A stretch of DNA of 64,000 bases from Proteobacteria bacterium UBA6156 (GCA_002422365.1 DIUO01000015.1:21081-85080); one strand, 5' to 3'. Numbered from the stretch's first letter, positions 1-11,148 are shown. The notes: generated by a model not told the origin, from the sequence alone. Numbers and translations: made by a program.

Positions 1-341
1 GCGGCGGCTTCCCAGCCCTTTGCGGCGTCGCCGGTCAGCACGTTGCGCACGGCCTCGCGCGCCACAGCCAGCACCACACCTTCGGCAGCGCGCACATGCA
101 CCACGGCATCTTTTAAAGCGGCAATTTCGCCAATCAGGCCGCCGTCGGTGACGACGACATCGCCTTTTTTAAGTGCGGATATCATTGCCGCATGCTTTTT
201 GGCGGTTTGCATTTGCGGGCGCAGCAGCAAAAAGTAAAAGACGGCAAACACAAGGATAAACGGCAAAGCGCTGCCGATAATGGCGGGCAGGCCGCCGGTG
301 GCGGCGGTAGCGGCATCTTGTGCGTGGGCGAGTGTCAACAT
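1..341 (-). CDS. yajC: Preprotein translocase subunit YajC (3' end outside window)
   Basis: This small inner-membrane subunit associates with SecDF at the SecYEG translocon. The visible N-terminus starts MLTLAHAQDAA, then has one hydrophobic helix (about residues 25-45, ending FYFLLLRPQ). The YajC core follows, with KKGDVVVTDGGLIGEI, a soluble beta-rich domain. The LLRPQ...K pattern after the helix is diagnostic for the family. The start ATG at 341 has an AAGGGGA ribosome site just upstream. The C-terminus and whatever follows (secD/secF in many alphaproteobacteria) lie beyond the left edge. Confidence 0.93.
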   Translation of the reverse strand, partial: MLTLAHAQDAATAATGGLPAIIGSALPFILVFAVFYFLLLRPQMQTAKKHAAMISALKKGDVVVTDGGLIGEIAALKDAVVHVRAAEGVVLAVAREAVRNVLTGDAAKGWEAA

Positions 342-466
342 GGTGGGTTCCCCTTTTGTGATGGGGGAATGTAGCGAAAATGAGAGGGAGCGTCTAGGGG
401 AATGCCTGAAAGTAGGTCGGTTTTTCGGCTAAAAACGCCCTGAATTGTTGCGTTTCTCGGGCGCAT

Positions 467-588
467 TTACATGGATTTGCGACGACCAGCCCGCCTTGCG
501 GCTCTGTCGCGCCTTCTTGACGAAGGCGCGCAGGCCGTGACGGCGAGACGCCAAGATTCGTGACTAAAAATGGGATTTTTGGACGAAT

Positions 589-590
<2 letters not shown>
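467..590. repeat. Family A repeat, copy A1 (hairpin element at the icd 3' end)
   Basis: The element begins ATTTACATGGATTTGCG and ends in a hairpin with arms AGATTCGT (554-561) and ACGAATCT (583-590) around the core AAAAATGGGATTTTT. A second hairpin, GCGCCTTC/GAAGGCGC, lies in its middle. The core recurs at 44933-45058 and 47496-47612. The icd stop codon falls at the right edge of the hairpin, so the element probably acts as the icd terminator. Confidence 0.7.
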
Positions 591-1866
<1,276 letters not shown>

Positions 1867-1906
1867 ACTTTGTTCTCCCTTTTATGGGAGGGAGGATAGG
1901 CTTATC

Positions 1907-1936
1907 AGTGAACAGTGAACAGTAGACAGTGAACAG
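1907..1936. repeat. Short tandem repeat tract, AGTGAACAG type
   Basis: Four imperfect consecutive units of AGTGAACAG / AGTAGACAG lie between icd and the MerC-like gene. The tract is unlike the TTAGTGTTT tracts elsewhere in the window but has the same scale and position, directly between genes. Confidence 0.8.
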
Positions 1937-1943
1937 GGATGCC

Positions 1944-2384
1944 CTAGATGTGGGCGGGTTCTTCTTGTTGGTGGCCGTGGTGCAGGTGCAGCAGGTGTTC
2001 TTCTGTGGCGAACCAGGCGAGGTCGGCAACCAAAAGAGCCAGCGAGATATAGAAAATTTTGAGGCTGGTGCGTTTTTTGGGGGCGCAGTCTCCGTGGTGG
2101 CAGTGGCTTGCGGCGGTGTGGCAGTCTATCCGGTAGGCCACAAAGTTGAGGACGCCGCTGAGGACAACGCTGGTGATGGCGATGGCGAGGAGGAGGGTGT
2201 GGTAGTTATCGACAAAGCGGTACAACGGGTTGGTGGCCAGCACCCCGGCTAGCCCCACGGTGGTGCCCAGGCTGATGAGCGCCATGGCCACGGGTATGCC
2301 GCAGCACAGGATGTGCGGCAGAATGGAGAGCGCGGAGACGATGCCTGTGGTGCGGCGGATGTGCTGGGGTATAGGTTTGGTCAT
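1944..2384 (-). CDS. MerC-like small membrane protein with His-rich tail
   Basis: The 146 aa protein has four predicted membrane helices. Helix 1 contains the motif ILPHILCCGIPVA, which resembles the Cys-Cys metal site of the MerC mercuric transporter family. The loop and C-terminus are rich in His and Cys (CHTAASHCHHGDCAPKK, HLLHLHHGHQQ). I chose ATG 2384 (MTKPIP), because a start at 2441 would add an unconserved extension. No mer regulator or reductase is nearby, so heavy-metal transport is only inferred. Import or sensing of another thiophilic metal is equally possible. Confidence 0.6.
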   Translation of the reverse strand: MTKPIPQHIRRTTGIVSALSILPHILCCGIPVAMALISLGTTVGLAGVLATNPLYRFVDNYHTLLLAIAITSVVLSGVLNFVAYRIDCHTAASHCHHGDCAPKKRTSLKIFYISLALLVADLAWFATEEHLLHLHHGHQQEEPAHI

Positions 2385-2467
2385 AAAAGTCAAATAGGCT
2401 CGGTGCGGGAGGGTGTCAAGATGGATGTTAATATCTAACACCCCTTTCCCTATGGGCTAAAACGGCC

Positions 2468-2489
2468 AAACCCCGCCGGAGCGGGGGTT
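2468..2489 (-). terminator. Rho-independent terminator of the small-gene operon
   Basis: On the minus strand, a CCCCGC-TCCG-GCGGGG hairpin just after the 61-aa gene is followed by a T-rich run. Confidence 0.65.
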
Positions 2490-2498
2490 GGCGGGCGG

Positions 2499-2684
2499 CT
2501 AGACCCGTTGGGTCTCGTCGCCTTTCGTTGCATAGCGGGTGACAGGTGCTTGACCTGCCAGAGTGGCGAGGTCGAAAAGGCTCATAAGAGCTTCCGGCAC
2601 GAAACACGCTTCCTTGCGAGGTGTATCGCTTTCCGGTATGCCAATGGCTTTGCAGGCTTTGGCATTGGCGCAGTCTTTACACAT
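2499..2684 (-). CDS. Small Cys-containing hypothetical protein
   Basis: The 61 aa product begins MCKDCANAKACKAIGIPE, with three Cys in the first eleven residues (CxxC then C), and ends in a hydrophilic segment. I do not recognise a family; a small metal-binding or redox protein is possible. A GGGAG ribosome site precedes the ATG. It is the last of three closely spaced minus-strand genes (2831-3109, 2700-2834, 2499-2684) and is followed by a clear terminator. Confidence 0.5.
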   Translation of the reverse strand: MCKDCANAKACKAIGIPESDTPRKEACFVPEALMSLFDLATLAGQAPVTRYATKGDETQRV

Positions 2685-2699
2685 GTTCGTCTCCCGTTT

Positions 2700-2834
2700 C
2701 TAGAGAAGATTCAGCCAGCGGCGGTAGGCCTTTGGCGGGATGAAGGGCGACCAGTCGACCTCGCGGAGGTCGTCGGGCCGGATGCTGAGGAGCATGCGCA
2801 GGAAAGTGCGCGGAAGGGCGAGGAGGTGCGTCAT
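2700..2834 (-). CDS. 44-aa hypothetical protein, translationally coupled
   Basis: The start ATG at 2834 overlaps the TGA of the upstream 92-aa gene in an ATGA arrangement, and the stop lies 15 nt before the next start. The product (MTHLLALPRTFLRM... ending RWLNLL) is short and amphipathic, with basic and proline residues. No family is recognised. The coupling and tight spacing are the main reasons for calling it. Confidence 0.4.
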   Translation of the reverse strand: MTHLLALPRTFLRMLLSIRPDDLREVDWSPFIPPKAYRRWLNLL

Positions 2835-3109
2835 AGACGCACCTCGCTGCCTTCGCAGTGACCTCCGGCCAGAATGGCGGCGACCTCGTTCCTCACCAGC
2901 GGCTGGCAGCCGCGGCAGGGCGCGTGGCCGGTTTCGGCCTTGTGGTTCTGATAGAACGTACCGACGGCCAGAGCCTGGTCGGCGGCGGTGTTGGCGAGCG
3001 GTGGCTTGCCCTTGGCCAGTCGATTGCGGTTTGCGGCATCGACGGCGTTTTGGACATCGCAAGGCCCGTTCTTGCTGCACACACGTTTGGTGCAGGAACA
3101 AATTCTCAT
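2831..3109 (-). CDS. 92-aa Cys-rich hypothetical protein
   Basis: The product starts MRICSCTKRVCSKNGPC and has a second pair near the C-terminus (HAPCRGCQPL), seven Cys in all, suggesting zinc or another metal. A GGAGAA ribosome site lies about 7 nt before the ATG. It heads the three-gene operon and overlaps the next gene by 4 nt. I do not recognise the family. Confidence 0.5.
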   Translation of the reverse strand: MRICSCTKRVCSKNGPCDVQNAVDAANRNRLAKGKPPLANTAADQALAVGTFYQNHKAETGHAPCRGCQPLVRNEVAAILAGGHCEGSEVRL

Positions 3110-3362
3110 GATGGTTCTCCGTCGAAGTATTCGGTAGGTGTAGATATACGCCGACTGATAGGCGCTTCAATGGCACAAATTTTAGGGGAATAAGGGCTTA
3201 ATGGGTTTAGGGTAATTTCAAGTGATTGGAAAACATTGCATTTTGCATTTCGGTTTTTCGGAATTACGGCGAGTGGGACACAGGGGATGCTTTTTTGGGC
3301 AGGTTTGGAATGAACAAATACTGATGCCGCCCGGAGGCGGCATGGAGAGATTCGTCATATCG

Positions 3363-3611
3363 TCAGGAGACATATGAATTGATGACGCCTGAAACGTCAT
3401 TCGGTGTTAAGTGGCGAAACTCGCAGTCCTTGGCAACCTTCTTCAACATAGCGCGGCGCTCACGTTTGGCGGCGCAGCGTTTTTGTGTGCCAGAAGGCAA
3501 CGGGCCGCAGGCTTTTAAATTATTGCGAAGCAGTGTTCGGAGTCGCCACAGTTCTTTCAGGGCTTCTGGGCTAGGGTTTGGCAGGCGATAAACAGGGCGC
3601 GCTTTGGCCAT
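3363..3611 (-). CDS. 82-aa basic hypothetical protein
   Basis: The product is strongly basic (KRCAAKRERRAMLKKVAK) and likely helical, which would suit nucleic-acid binding. AAAGG precedes the ATG at suitable spacing. No homologous family is recognised and no clear operon partner exists. The 250 nt between this gene and the 92-aa gene (3110-3362) show nothing else I can support. Confidence 0.4.
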   Translation of the reverse strand: MAKARPVYRLPNPSPEALKELWRLRTLLRNNLKACGPLPSGTQKRCAAKRERRAMLKKVAKDCEFRHLTPNDVSGVINSYVS

Positions 3612-3762
3612 AATTTACCTTTTTCAAACGTTACGGGTTGGGCCGCATTTAGCGGCAGCTCTGCGCAGGCTTCAATGGCAAAAAAAGTGGGGGAATTGCT
3701 CTCACTTTTTTGAGGTTACTAGTTAAAAATACATTTCTAGACATATCTGATTTTAAGAAGCT

Positions 3763-3911
3763 GCCACCAGCGGGACTCCCGTTCCGGCCTCCGCCGGAAT
3801 GGTGGGGGATGGATCCCGGATAGGTAGCGGGTCCCGGTAAAAATGGGGCCCCTACCCCATTTTTACCACCCACTAACCTTCCGGGATGACACCGCCCCAC
3901 GACTTGGTGGC
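3763..3911. repeat. Family B REP-like palindromic element, copy B1
   Basis: Outer arms GCCACCA/TGGTGGC enclose a TTCCGGCCTCCGCCGGAA hairpin, then ATCCCGGATAGGTAGCGGGTCCCGG. An inner hairpin follows, with arms GGTAAAAATGGGG and CCCCATTTTTACC, then CTTCCGGGATGACA. It fills most of the 347-nt gap between the 82-aa gene and tolB. The same architecture recurs at 16027, 38844 and 63560. Confidence 0.85.
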
Positions 3912-3958
3912 TGATTATCTATATTTATGTAGCAATGCCAACCTTTTTAGAGCTACGC

Positions 3959-5284
3959 CTAGCGCATGAGGGGTGACCAGGCGGGGTCGGACGCGTTGGT
4001 GGGGGTGGGGAGTTCGCGCAGGTTATAGCCGGTGAGGTCGACCGTGAAGATACGGAATTTATCTGACCGGGTTTGCTGGCGGCTGAACACCAGCACGCGG
4101 CCATTGGGCGCCCAGGTGGGGTTATCGTCCATGTAGCTGTCGGTGAGGATGCGCTCTTCGTTCCCGTCGGGGTCTATCACCCCCACATTGAACTTGCCCT
4201 GGTATTGCTTGATGAAGGCGATGAGGTCGCCGCGCGGGCTCCAGGCCGGGCTGTAGTAGCGGCCTTCTCCATAGGTGAGACGCTTCACGCCGGAGCCGTC
4301 GGTGTTCATGATATAGAGCGCGGAGGCGCCGCCACGGTCGGAACTGAAGACGATTTTGGTGTCATCCGGGCTGTAGCTGGGCGAGGTGTCGGTCTCCCGT
4401 TGGTAGGTAAGGCGCTTGAGGCTGCGGGTGGCCATGTCCATTTCGTAGATTTCGGCGTTGCCTTCGTGCCCGGCGGTGAGGGTCATGGCCAGCTTATTGC
4501 CTTTGGTGTTGAAGCGAGGCGTGCTGTTGAGGCCTTCGAAGTCTCCGATGATGGTTTGCTGGCCGCTGTTGATATCCCACAAGTAAAGGCGCGGCATGCC
4601 GCTGGCGTAGGACATGTAGACCACCTTTTGCAGGTTGGGGTTGAAGCGGGGGGTGAGCACCAGCGAGGTGCCATCGGTAAGGCACTGATAGTTGGCGCCG
4701 TCTTGATCCATGATGCAGAGCTTTTTCAGCAGTTGGCCATCGAGGCCACGGGATTCTCCGATATGCACGATACGGGTGAAGAAGTAGCCGGGTTCTCCGG
4801 TGAGGGCTTTGTAAATATCGTCGGAAATACGGTGGGCGATGTATCGCCAGTTGGCGGAGCTGTCGGTAAGGGCGGTGCCGTAGAGCTGTTGCTCGGTTTG
4901 GGTGTCGAACAGGCGGATTTCGACACGGATTTTGCCATCGGCCTGGGGTTTGACTTCGGCGCTGACGACGGCATCGGCATTGATGCCGCGCCAGTCGGCA
5001 AACACAGGGCCGCCTGCGGCCATTTGGGCGGGAGTTTGGAGATAGGATTGGGTGTTAAGAACCTTAAACGGCGTGCTGTTTTCCAGATTGGAGCGCACGA
5101 CGGCGGCGAGGTCGGTGCCGAAGCGGGCGGCTTCTGGCGTGGCGCCGAAGAAGTCGGGCACGGCAATGGGCAAGGGCGCGGTGCCGGGGGCAGAGAGGTC
5201 GATTCTCACCTTGGCATGGGCAGGCGACAAGGCGGCCAAAGCCATGATGAACATTAGAAACGCGGCGCGGACTATCGACGACAT
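3959..5284 (-). CDS. tolB: Tol-Pal system protein TolB
   Basis: TolB is the periplasmic beta-propeller of the Tol-Pal envelope-constriction machine, binding Pal and TolA. The 441 aa protein starts with a signal peptide (MSSIVRAAFL...SPAHA). The TolB N-terminal domain with LPIAVPDFFG follows, then PD40/WD-like repeats such as SPSYSPDDTKIVFSSD and YSPAWSPRGDLIAFI. ATG 5284 is chosen because GGGAGA precedes it; a start at 5320 would place 12 residues before the signal peptide. tolB is separated from tolQRA (9.2-11.1 kb) by five unrelated protein genes, and no pal follows it here. Confidence 0.96.
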   Translation of the reverse strand: MSSIVRAAFLMFIMALAALSPAHAKVRIDLSAPGTAPLPIAVPDFFGATPEAARFGTDLAAVVRSNLENSTPFKVLNTQSYLQTPAQMAAGGPVFADWRGINADAVVSAEVKPQADGKIRVEIRLFDTQTEQQLYGTALTDSSANWRYIAHRISDDIYKALTGEPGYFFTRIVHIGESRGLDGQLLKKLCIMDQDGANYQCLTDGTSLVLTPRFNPNLQKVVYMSYASGMPRLYLWDINSGQQTIIGDFEGLNSTPRFNTKGNKLAMTLTAGHEGNAEIYEMDMATRSLKRLTYQRETDTSPSYSPDDTKIVFSSDRGGASALYIMNTDGSGVKRLTYGEGRYYSPAWSPRGDLIAFIKQYQGKFNVGVIDPDGNEERILTDSYMDDNPTWAPNGRVLVFSRQQTRSDKFRIFTVDLTGYNLRELPTPTNASDPAWSPLMR

Positions 5285-5441
5285 GGAGTTCTCCCTTGTT
5301 ATGGCACGGGAGGGTAACATGGGGTTTTGTGCCTTGGTAGGGTTTTGACGGGGCGAGGCGGAAAAAAGTCAGGAGGCGTTGGGCGTTGGTTTGGTGGGGG
5401 TAGGTTGGGGGTTTTGAGTTAGGGGGATGGTGCGATTATTT

Positions 5442-5516
5442 TCCAGATCCCGGGTCTGGGCGTGGGCCCGCGATTTGTTACCAAATCGCACCCCGCCGTA
5501 GCCCGGGAAACGGTGG
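5442..5516. repeat. Divergent family B-like palindromic element
   Basis: GATCCCGG and GCCCGGGA bracket a hairpin with arms GCGATTTG/CAAATCGC and loop TTAC. The layout is that of the family B repeats with different inner arms. It sits directly downstream of gpmA and may also terminate it. Confidence 0.5.
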
Positions 5517-5517
5517 A

Positions 5518-6138
5518 TTATTCCGGCTTGAGGATTTGTTTGCTGGTGATTTCAGCCTGGGCGTTGAGTTCGTAGATGTAGATTTCTCCGGTGGCGAGCT
5601 CGACTTGCGGTACCTGCTCTTTGCTCACCCCTTCTAGCGCCATGATGAGAGCGCGCAGGCTGTTACCGTGGGCGGCCACCAGTGTGGTTTGGTTTTTAAG
5701 CGTTTGCGGCAGAATGGTGTTGACGAAGTAGGGCAGCACGCGGGCGACGGTGTCGCGCAGGCTTTCTCCACCGGGGGGAGAAATATCGTAGGCGCGGCGC
5801 CAGGTGTGGACTTGGTCGTCTCCCCACTTTTGGCGGGCTTCGTCTTTGTTCAGCCCGGCGAGGTCTCCGTAGTGGCGCTCGTTCAGGGCTTCGCTGCGGG
5901 TCATCGGCAGGGTGGACTGGCCGAGTTCGGCAAGGATGATTTGACAGGTTTCGTTGGCGCGTTTGAGGTTGGAGCTGAAGGCTGCCGATGGTGCCAGGCC
6001 TGCGGCTTTAAGGCGCTGGCCTGCGGATTTGGCCTCGGCACGGCCTTGTTCGGTCAGGTCGACATCGACCCAGCCGGTGAAGCGGTTTTGCAGGTTCCAT
6101 TCGCTTTGGCCATGGCGGGTGAGGATGAGGGTGGGCAT
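5518..6138 (-). CDS. gpmA: 2,3-bisphosphoglycerate-dependent phosphoglycerate mutase
   Basis: It interconverts 3- and 2-phosphoglycerate, the step before enolase. The 206 aa protein has the phosphohistidine motif [10 protein letters not shown] at residues 6-15, the [15 protein letters not shown] segment, the THTWRR-like segment VHTWRRAYD, and the second histidine in [11 protein letters not shown]. The gene lies 48 nt downstream of eno on the same strand, so the two consecutive glycolytic steps are probably co-transcribed. The spacer holds a TTAGTGTTT tandem tract. Confidence 0.95.
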   Translation of the reverse strand: MPTLILTRHGQSEWNLQNRFTGWVDVDLTEQGRAEAKSAGQRLKAAGLAPSAAFSSNLKRANETCQIILAELGQSTLPMTRSEALNERHYGDLAGLNKDEARQKWGDDQVHTWRRAYDISPPGGESLRDTVARVLPYFVNTILPQTLKNQTTLVAAHGNSLRALIMALEGVSKEQVPQVELATGEIYIYELNAQAEITSKQILKPE

Positions 6139-6149
6139 GGGTTTCGTAT

Positions 6150-6182
6150 TTTCGTGTTTGGTGTTTAGTGTTTAGTGTTTGG
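6150..6182. repeat. Short tandem repeat tract, TTAGTGTTT type
   Basis: GTGTTTGGTGTTTAGTGTTT-like units lie in the 48-nt eno-gpmA spacer. Related tracts occur at eight or more other intergenic sites. Confidence 0.75.
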
Positions 6183-6186
6183 GGGT

Positions 6187-7548
<1,362 letters not shown>

Positions 7549-7620
7549 TTACGGTTTAGGCAGCCATGATGCGCAACCCCGGCCCCCCTGCTATGCTGGG
7601 GCAACACAAGGAGACGACCT

Positions 7621-8100
7621 ATGCCGGAGCTGGATATGGTGCATGTTATTTATGGGGCTGGGCTTTCTTTATTAGGGGCCGCGCTGTGTGTGGGGATGCA
7701 TTATGAAGGGCTGAACCTGCTGGAGCGTGTTGCGCGCTGGGAAAGCCGCTATATGCGCCACCCCCGCCCGCGCCTGCTGCTGGTGATGATGGGGGTTGTG
7801 CTGCTGCACACCCTGGAGATTTGGGCCATGGCCGGGATTTATGCGCTGATGGCGGAAGGCTTGGGCCTTGGCGGTTTGCAAGTGGCGCCGGGTGTGGCTG
7901 GTGGCTTTATGCTTTGGGATTATGTGTATTTTTCGGCGGTGATGTACACGTCTCTCGGCATTGGCGACATTATACCCCACGGCATGTTTAAGATGCTGGC
8001 GGCCACCGAAGCGCTTGTGGGGCTGATATTGATTGCGTGGAGTGCGAGCTTTACCTACCTGCTGATGCAGCGGCTGTGGGGCAAGGACAGCCTGCGCTAA
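7621..8100 (+). CDS. Two-TM potassium-channel-like protein
   Basis: The 159 aa membrane protein has helices near residues 7-27, 50-75 and 128-152. Before the last helix is a pore loop, FSAVMYTSLGIGDI, whose TSLGIGD resembles the TVGYGD selectivity filter of Ion_trans_2 channels. There is no cytoplasmic gating domain. AAGGAGACG precedes the ATG. Its TAA overlaps the stop of the convergent barrel gene (the bases CTAA at 8097-8100 serve both strands). Ion selectivity is inferred, since the filter differs from the K+ consensus at two positions. Confidence 0.7.
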   Translation: MPELDMVHVIYGAGLSLLGAALCVGMHYEGLNLLERVARWESRYMRHPRPRLLLVMMGVVLLHTLEIWAMAGIYALMAEGLGLGGLQVAPGVAGGFMLWDYVYFSAVMYTSLGIGDIIPHGMFKMLAATEALVGLILIAWSASFTYLLMQRLWGKDSLR

Positions 8101-8687
8101 AAGGTGCGGCGCACGCCCAGCAGCAGGTAGTTGGAGCCGCCCTTGACGCCATTGAAGGTGCCATAGCCGCCGGAGCGGTGGTGCCAGCGGAGGACGCCTT
8201 GCCAGTCTTCGGCCGATTTGGGTGCGGCGGTGGCCTCGAACCCCAGATAGCCGATGGTGCGGGCCTGTTTGGCATTGCGGGCTTGCTCAATTACAGAGAT
8301 TTTGCTGACGTGGGACACGCCTGCGCCTGCGCCCAGTGTGCTGTTCAGGTGGGTGTTCCAGGGCAAATTGTGCCAGCGCACCATGCCGAGGGCGACGGCC
8401 TCCCACAGGCGTTGGTCTCCCCAGTGGCGCATGGCCATGGCTTCGGTTTCGAAGCCCAGGGAGCCGTCGGCGCTGCGGGCGAGTTCTCTGCTTATGCCTA
8501 TGCCTGCCAGTTTGCTGTCGTAGGCGCGCCAGTCGAACGGCCAGGGCAGTTGCTCGATGCTGTTGTTAAGCGCGGTGCCGCCGTAAGCGGTGACATAAAC
8601 CGGTGCCCCTTGCCCTGCCCAGGTTTGCGGAGCGGCCAGCAGAAATGCGACTAATGTGCTGAAAGCTGAGACTGTTGTGAGGCGCAT
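8097..8687 (-). CDS. PagL-like acyloxyacyl hydrolase / outer-membrane barrel
   Basis: The 196 aa protein has a signal peptide (MRLTTVSAFSTLVAF...TWA) and the strand pattern of a small outer-membrane beta-barrel, ending in the aromatic signature GVRRTF. Near the C-terminus, LRWHHRSGGYG followed by GGSNYLLLG resembles the His-x-Ser active-site strand of the lipid A 3-O-deacylase PagL family. The likely role is removal of a 3-linked acyl chain from lipid A. Function is inferred from these motifs only; the conserved Glu was not located. Confidence 0.6.
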   Translation of the reverse strand: MRLTTVSAFSTLVAFLLAAPQTWAGQGAPVYVTAYGGTALNNSIEQLPWPFDWRAYDSKLAGIGISRELARSADGSLGFETEAMAMRHWGDQRLWEAVALGMVRWHNLPWNTHLNSTLGAGAGVSHVSKISVIEQARNAKQARTIGYLGFEATAAPKSAEDWQGVLRWHHRSGGYGTFNGVKGGSNYLLLGVRRTF

Positions 8688-8793
8688 TGCGATACTTTCT
8701 CTGACCTGATTCCCCTTTTTTATACAGGGGCGGATACCCTGTTACAAGCCAAACATGGCTGCGGGTAAGACGATTGATAGGTGGGGGAATAAA

Positions 8794-8869
8794 TGGTGGT
8801 CAGGGTCAGAATCGAACTGACGACACAAGGATTTTCAATCCTTTGCTCTACCGACTGAGCTACCTAACC
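8794..8869 (-). tRNA. tRNA-Phe (GAA)
   Basis: The acceptor stem GGTTAGG/CCTGACC pairs with one wobble. The D arm has AGCTCAGTCGGTAGAG, the anticodon loop TTGAAAA and the T arm TTCGATTC. CCA is encoded. Confidence 0.95.
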
Positions 8870-9043
8870 ACTTTGCACTATGCTTGTTCGGCGGCGGCAC
8901 CATAGCAAATTGGGGCAGATTGGCAACTTTTTTTTGTGTTTGAATATTGGTTTGTTACGCTTCGCGTTATCGCGCCTTCGCTTACGGCCTTCGGCCTCGC
9001 TCTCGGCGGCCGGGTGTTCCCCCGGCGCCCCCATCTTAGTACT

Positions 9044-9084
9044 AGGGGGGGAGGGGCCAAGTTTAATATATTGGCCCTCCCCCT
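9044..9084. repeat. Large GC-rich inverted repeat
   Basis: Arms AGGGGGGGAGGGGCCAA and TTGGCCCTCCCCCT are separated by an AT-rich loop (GTTTAATATA). It lies in the 288-nt gap between tolA and tRNA-Phe, which also has smaller hairpins (ACGGCCTTCGGCC) and no gene. It may terminate tolQRA. Confidence 0.55.
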
Positions 9085-9157
9085 AAAACCCCCATCCCCC
9101 TGCCTTCGTAGAGAGACCACGAACTTTGCTACAGGAGCTTCGTAGTTAAATTTAATG

Positions 9158-9982
9158 CTACTGGCTGAAGGCCATTTCGAAGTCGCGGTAGGCGCTGACT
9201 TTGTCGGCGGGGATGGGCAGCGGGATGGACTTGCGGATGGCGCGCACGAGAGAGTCGTCGAAGGATTTGTCTCCGCTGGATTTGACCACGCGCAGGCCTG
9301 AGAGGTCTCCGGCAGGGCTGAGTTGGATTTGGACGGTGATGGAGAGGCCACGGAGGTCTTTGCCTGGCGGGATTGTCCAGTTGGCGTTGACGGCGTTGCC
9401 GATGGCGTCGTTCACGCCTTGGTCGGAGAGGTTGAGTTGCAGTTGCGGGCCTTCTCCGGCTTGTTTGGTGGGGTCGGCTTCGGCCTCCGGCTTGGGTGCC
9501 GGGGCGGTGGTGTCGGCCTCTAAGAAGTCGTCGAGCGATTGGAGGAAGTCTTCCGGGTTTTTGACCACCTTGGCGTTCAGGTCGTTCTTCACCACCTTTT
9601 TCTCGCGGGGGGTTTTATCGAGCACCGGCGGGCGTTTTTCGGCTTCCAGTTTCGATTCTTTAATTTCCACCGCCGGTTTGTTGGGGTCGGTCACGAAGCG
9701 GGAGGTGGCCTCGGAGGTGGGCAGGTTCTTCATGTTTTTGGGGGGTTCTTTTGGCGCGGCGCTGTCTTGGGTGCGCACTTGCTGGGGCTCTACCTTTTTC
9801 GTGGCGGCCTTGGGCTGCGGCACGCCCACCAATTTTACCTGCACCGAAGGTGTGGACACCCGCACCTTGTGCGTGAGTGACACCGACAAGCCCAACAACA
9901 CCAGAATGTGCAACACCAGCGAAGCCACAACCATGCGGACAAGGTTGGGCTGGGCGGTGGTGCGGTGGTGCAGGCTGGGCAT
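9158..9982 (-). CDS. tolA: Tol-Pal system protein TolA (TonB-like C-terminus)
   Basis: TolA links the TolQR motor to TolB-Pal across the periplasm. The 274 aa protein has one membrane anchor (about residues 17-36) after a short cytoplasmic start. A charged Lys/Glu/Pro-rich spacer covers roughly 60-170. The C-terminal TonB_C/TolA domain contains SPAGDLSGLRVVKSSGDKSF and ends RDFEMAFSQ. The gene follows tolR by 11 nt in the tolQRA operon. Assignment as TolA rather than TonB rests mainly on this operon. Confidence 0.88.
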   Translation of the reverse strand: MPSLHHRTTAQPNLVRMVVASLVLHILVLLGLSVSLTHKVRVSTPSVQVKLVGVPQPKAATKKVEPQQVRTQDSAAPKEPPKNMKNLPTSEATSRFVTDPNKPAVEIKESKLEAEKRPPVLDKTPREKKVVKNDLNAKVVKNPEDFLQSLDDFLEADTTAPAPKPEAEADPTKQAGEGPQLQLNLSDQGVNDAIGNAVNANWTIPPGKDLRGLSITVQIQLSPAGDLSGLRVVKSSGDKSFDDSLVRAIRKSIPLPIPADKVSAYRDFEMAFSQ

Positions 9983-9993
9983 GGGGGCCGTGC

Positions 9994-10419
9994 TTACTCG
10001 GTGGGTTCGGTGACCAGGCCGACATCGACCATGCCAGCCACTTGCAGGGCGGCCATGACCTGCATGACGGAGCCGTAGCTGATGTCTTTATCGGCACGCA
10101 GCAGGATGGCGGCGCTGTCGCGGCCTTCTTGGATGGCTTGCAGGCGGGCGACGAGGTCTTCTTGCGGCACAACTGCGCTGCCGACCTGGACGGTGCCGTC
10201 TCTCCGCAGGATGATTTCGATCGGTTTATCTTGCTCGATGGATTTGGCGTCGGCCTTGGGGAGAGCCACTTGCACGCCTTGGGTCATCATGGGGGCGGCC
10301 ACCATGAAGATGATCATCAGCACCAGCATGACGTCGACCATCGGGGTGATGTTGATTTCGGCAACCGGGCGGTAGACGCGGTGGCCTTTGTGCCCCGAGG
10401 GGCCTAAATTCATACCCAT
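9994..10419 (-). CDS. tolR: Tol-Pal system protein TolR (ExbD family)
   Basis: The inner-membrane motor subunit couples proton flow to TolA. The 141 aa protein has one membrane helix with the family signature INITPMVDVMLVLMIIFMV; Asp29 matches the proton-carrying Asp of TolR. A periplasmic ExbD domain follows (ILRRDGTVQV, ILLRADKDISYG). It lies 15 nt after tolQ and 11 nt before tolA. Confidence 0.95.
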   Translation of the reverse strand: MGMNLGPSGHKGHRVYRPVAEINITPMVDVMLVLMIIFMVAAPMMTQGVQVALPKADAKSIEQDKPIEIILRRDGTVQVGSAVVPQEDLVARLQAIQEGRDSAAILLRADKDISYGSVMQVMAALQVAGMVDVGLVTEPTE

Positions 10420-10434
10420 AATAAGCCCCCTGCC

Positions 10435-11148
10435 CTAGCGTTTGTTGGGGCTGGTTTTGCGGGTGCTTTGGCGCTCCAGCACGGTGAGGAATTCGTCGAT
10501 GAACGTTTCTACCCGGGCGGCATAGCGGCCCATGCTGCCGGTGAGGCGGTTGTAGGCCACCACGGCGGGGATGGCGGCGAAGAGGCCGATGGCGGTGGCG
10601 AAGAGAGCCTCGGCAATACCCGGTGCCACCACGGCCAGGCTGGTGTTTTTGGAGGCGCCGATGTGCTGGAAGGACGTCATGATACCCCACACCGTGCCCA
10701 AAAGCCCCACGAACGGTGCGACTGAGCCGGTGGTGGCGAGCATGGGCAGCCAGGCTTCGATGGATTCCAGTTCGCGGCGGGCGGTGGCGTCCATCATGCG
10801 GCGCACGCGCTGGAGGGCGGTGCCGTCGCGGCGTTCGTCGTCGGAGGCGGCGTTCCATTCCTCTTGCCCCACAACAAACACGCTGGCGAGGGGGTGGTCT
10901 CCCTGCTGGGGGTTGACCTGGCGGGTGAAGCTTTCCAGCGTGTGGGAGCCGGACCAGAAGATGTCTTCGAAGTCATCCGCCTTGCGGTGCAGCGCCTTGA
11001 ACTGGCGGGACTTGGCCACCCACACGGCCCACACCGTGACCGAAGCCGCAAACAGCCCGAACATGATGAGTTTGACGAAAAGGCCTGCCTGTAAAAACAG
11101 GCCCCAGAATGACATATCGACTGTGGCGGCGACGGCGGTTGGTTCCAT
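10435..11148 (-). CDS. tolQ: Tol-Pal system protein TolQ (ExbB/MotA family)
   Basis: TolQ is the stator-like subunit that works with TolR. The 237 aa protein has three membrane helices: near residues 15-40, then two after the long cytoplasmic loop, containing [20 protein letters not shown] and the segment [20 protein letters not shown]. Both are hallmarks of MotA/TolQ/ExbB. It heads tolQRA; no ybgC lies upstream. Instead, the divergent 270-nt gap leads to the CarG/P5-like islet. Confidence 0.96.
   Translation of the reverse strand: MEPTAVAATVDMSFWGLFLQAGLFVKLIMFGLFAASVTVWAVWVAKSRQFKALHRKADDFEDIFWSGSHTLESFTRQVNPQQGDHPLASVFVVGQEEWNAASDDERRDGTALQRVRRMMDATARRELESIEAWLPMLATTGSVAPFVGLLGTVWGIMTSFQHIGASKNTSLAVVAPGIAEALFATAIGLFAAIPAVVAYNRLTGSMGRYAARVETFIDEFLTVLERQSTRKTSPNKR

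Noticed and set aside
3218..3400. 60-codon minus-strand frame overlapping the 82-aa gene
   Set aside because: No ribosome site, composition unlike coding sequence, and overlap with a better candidate.
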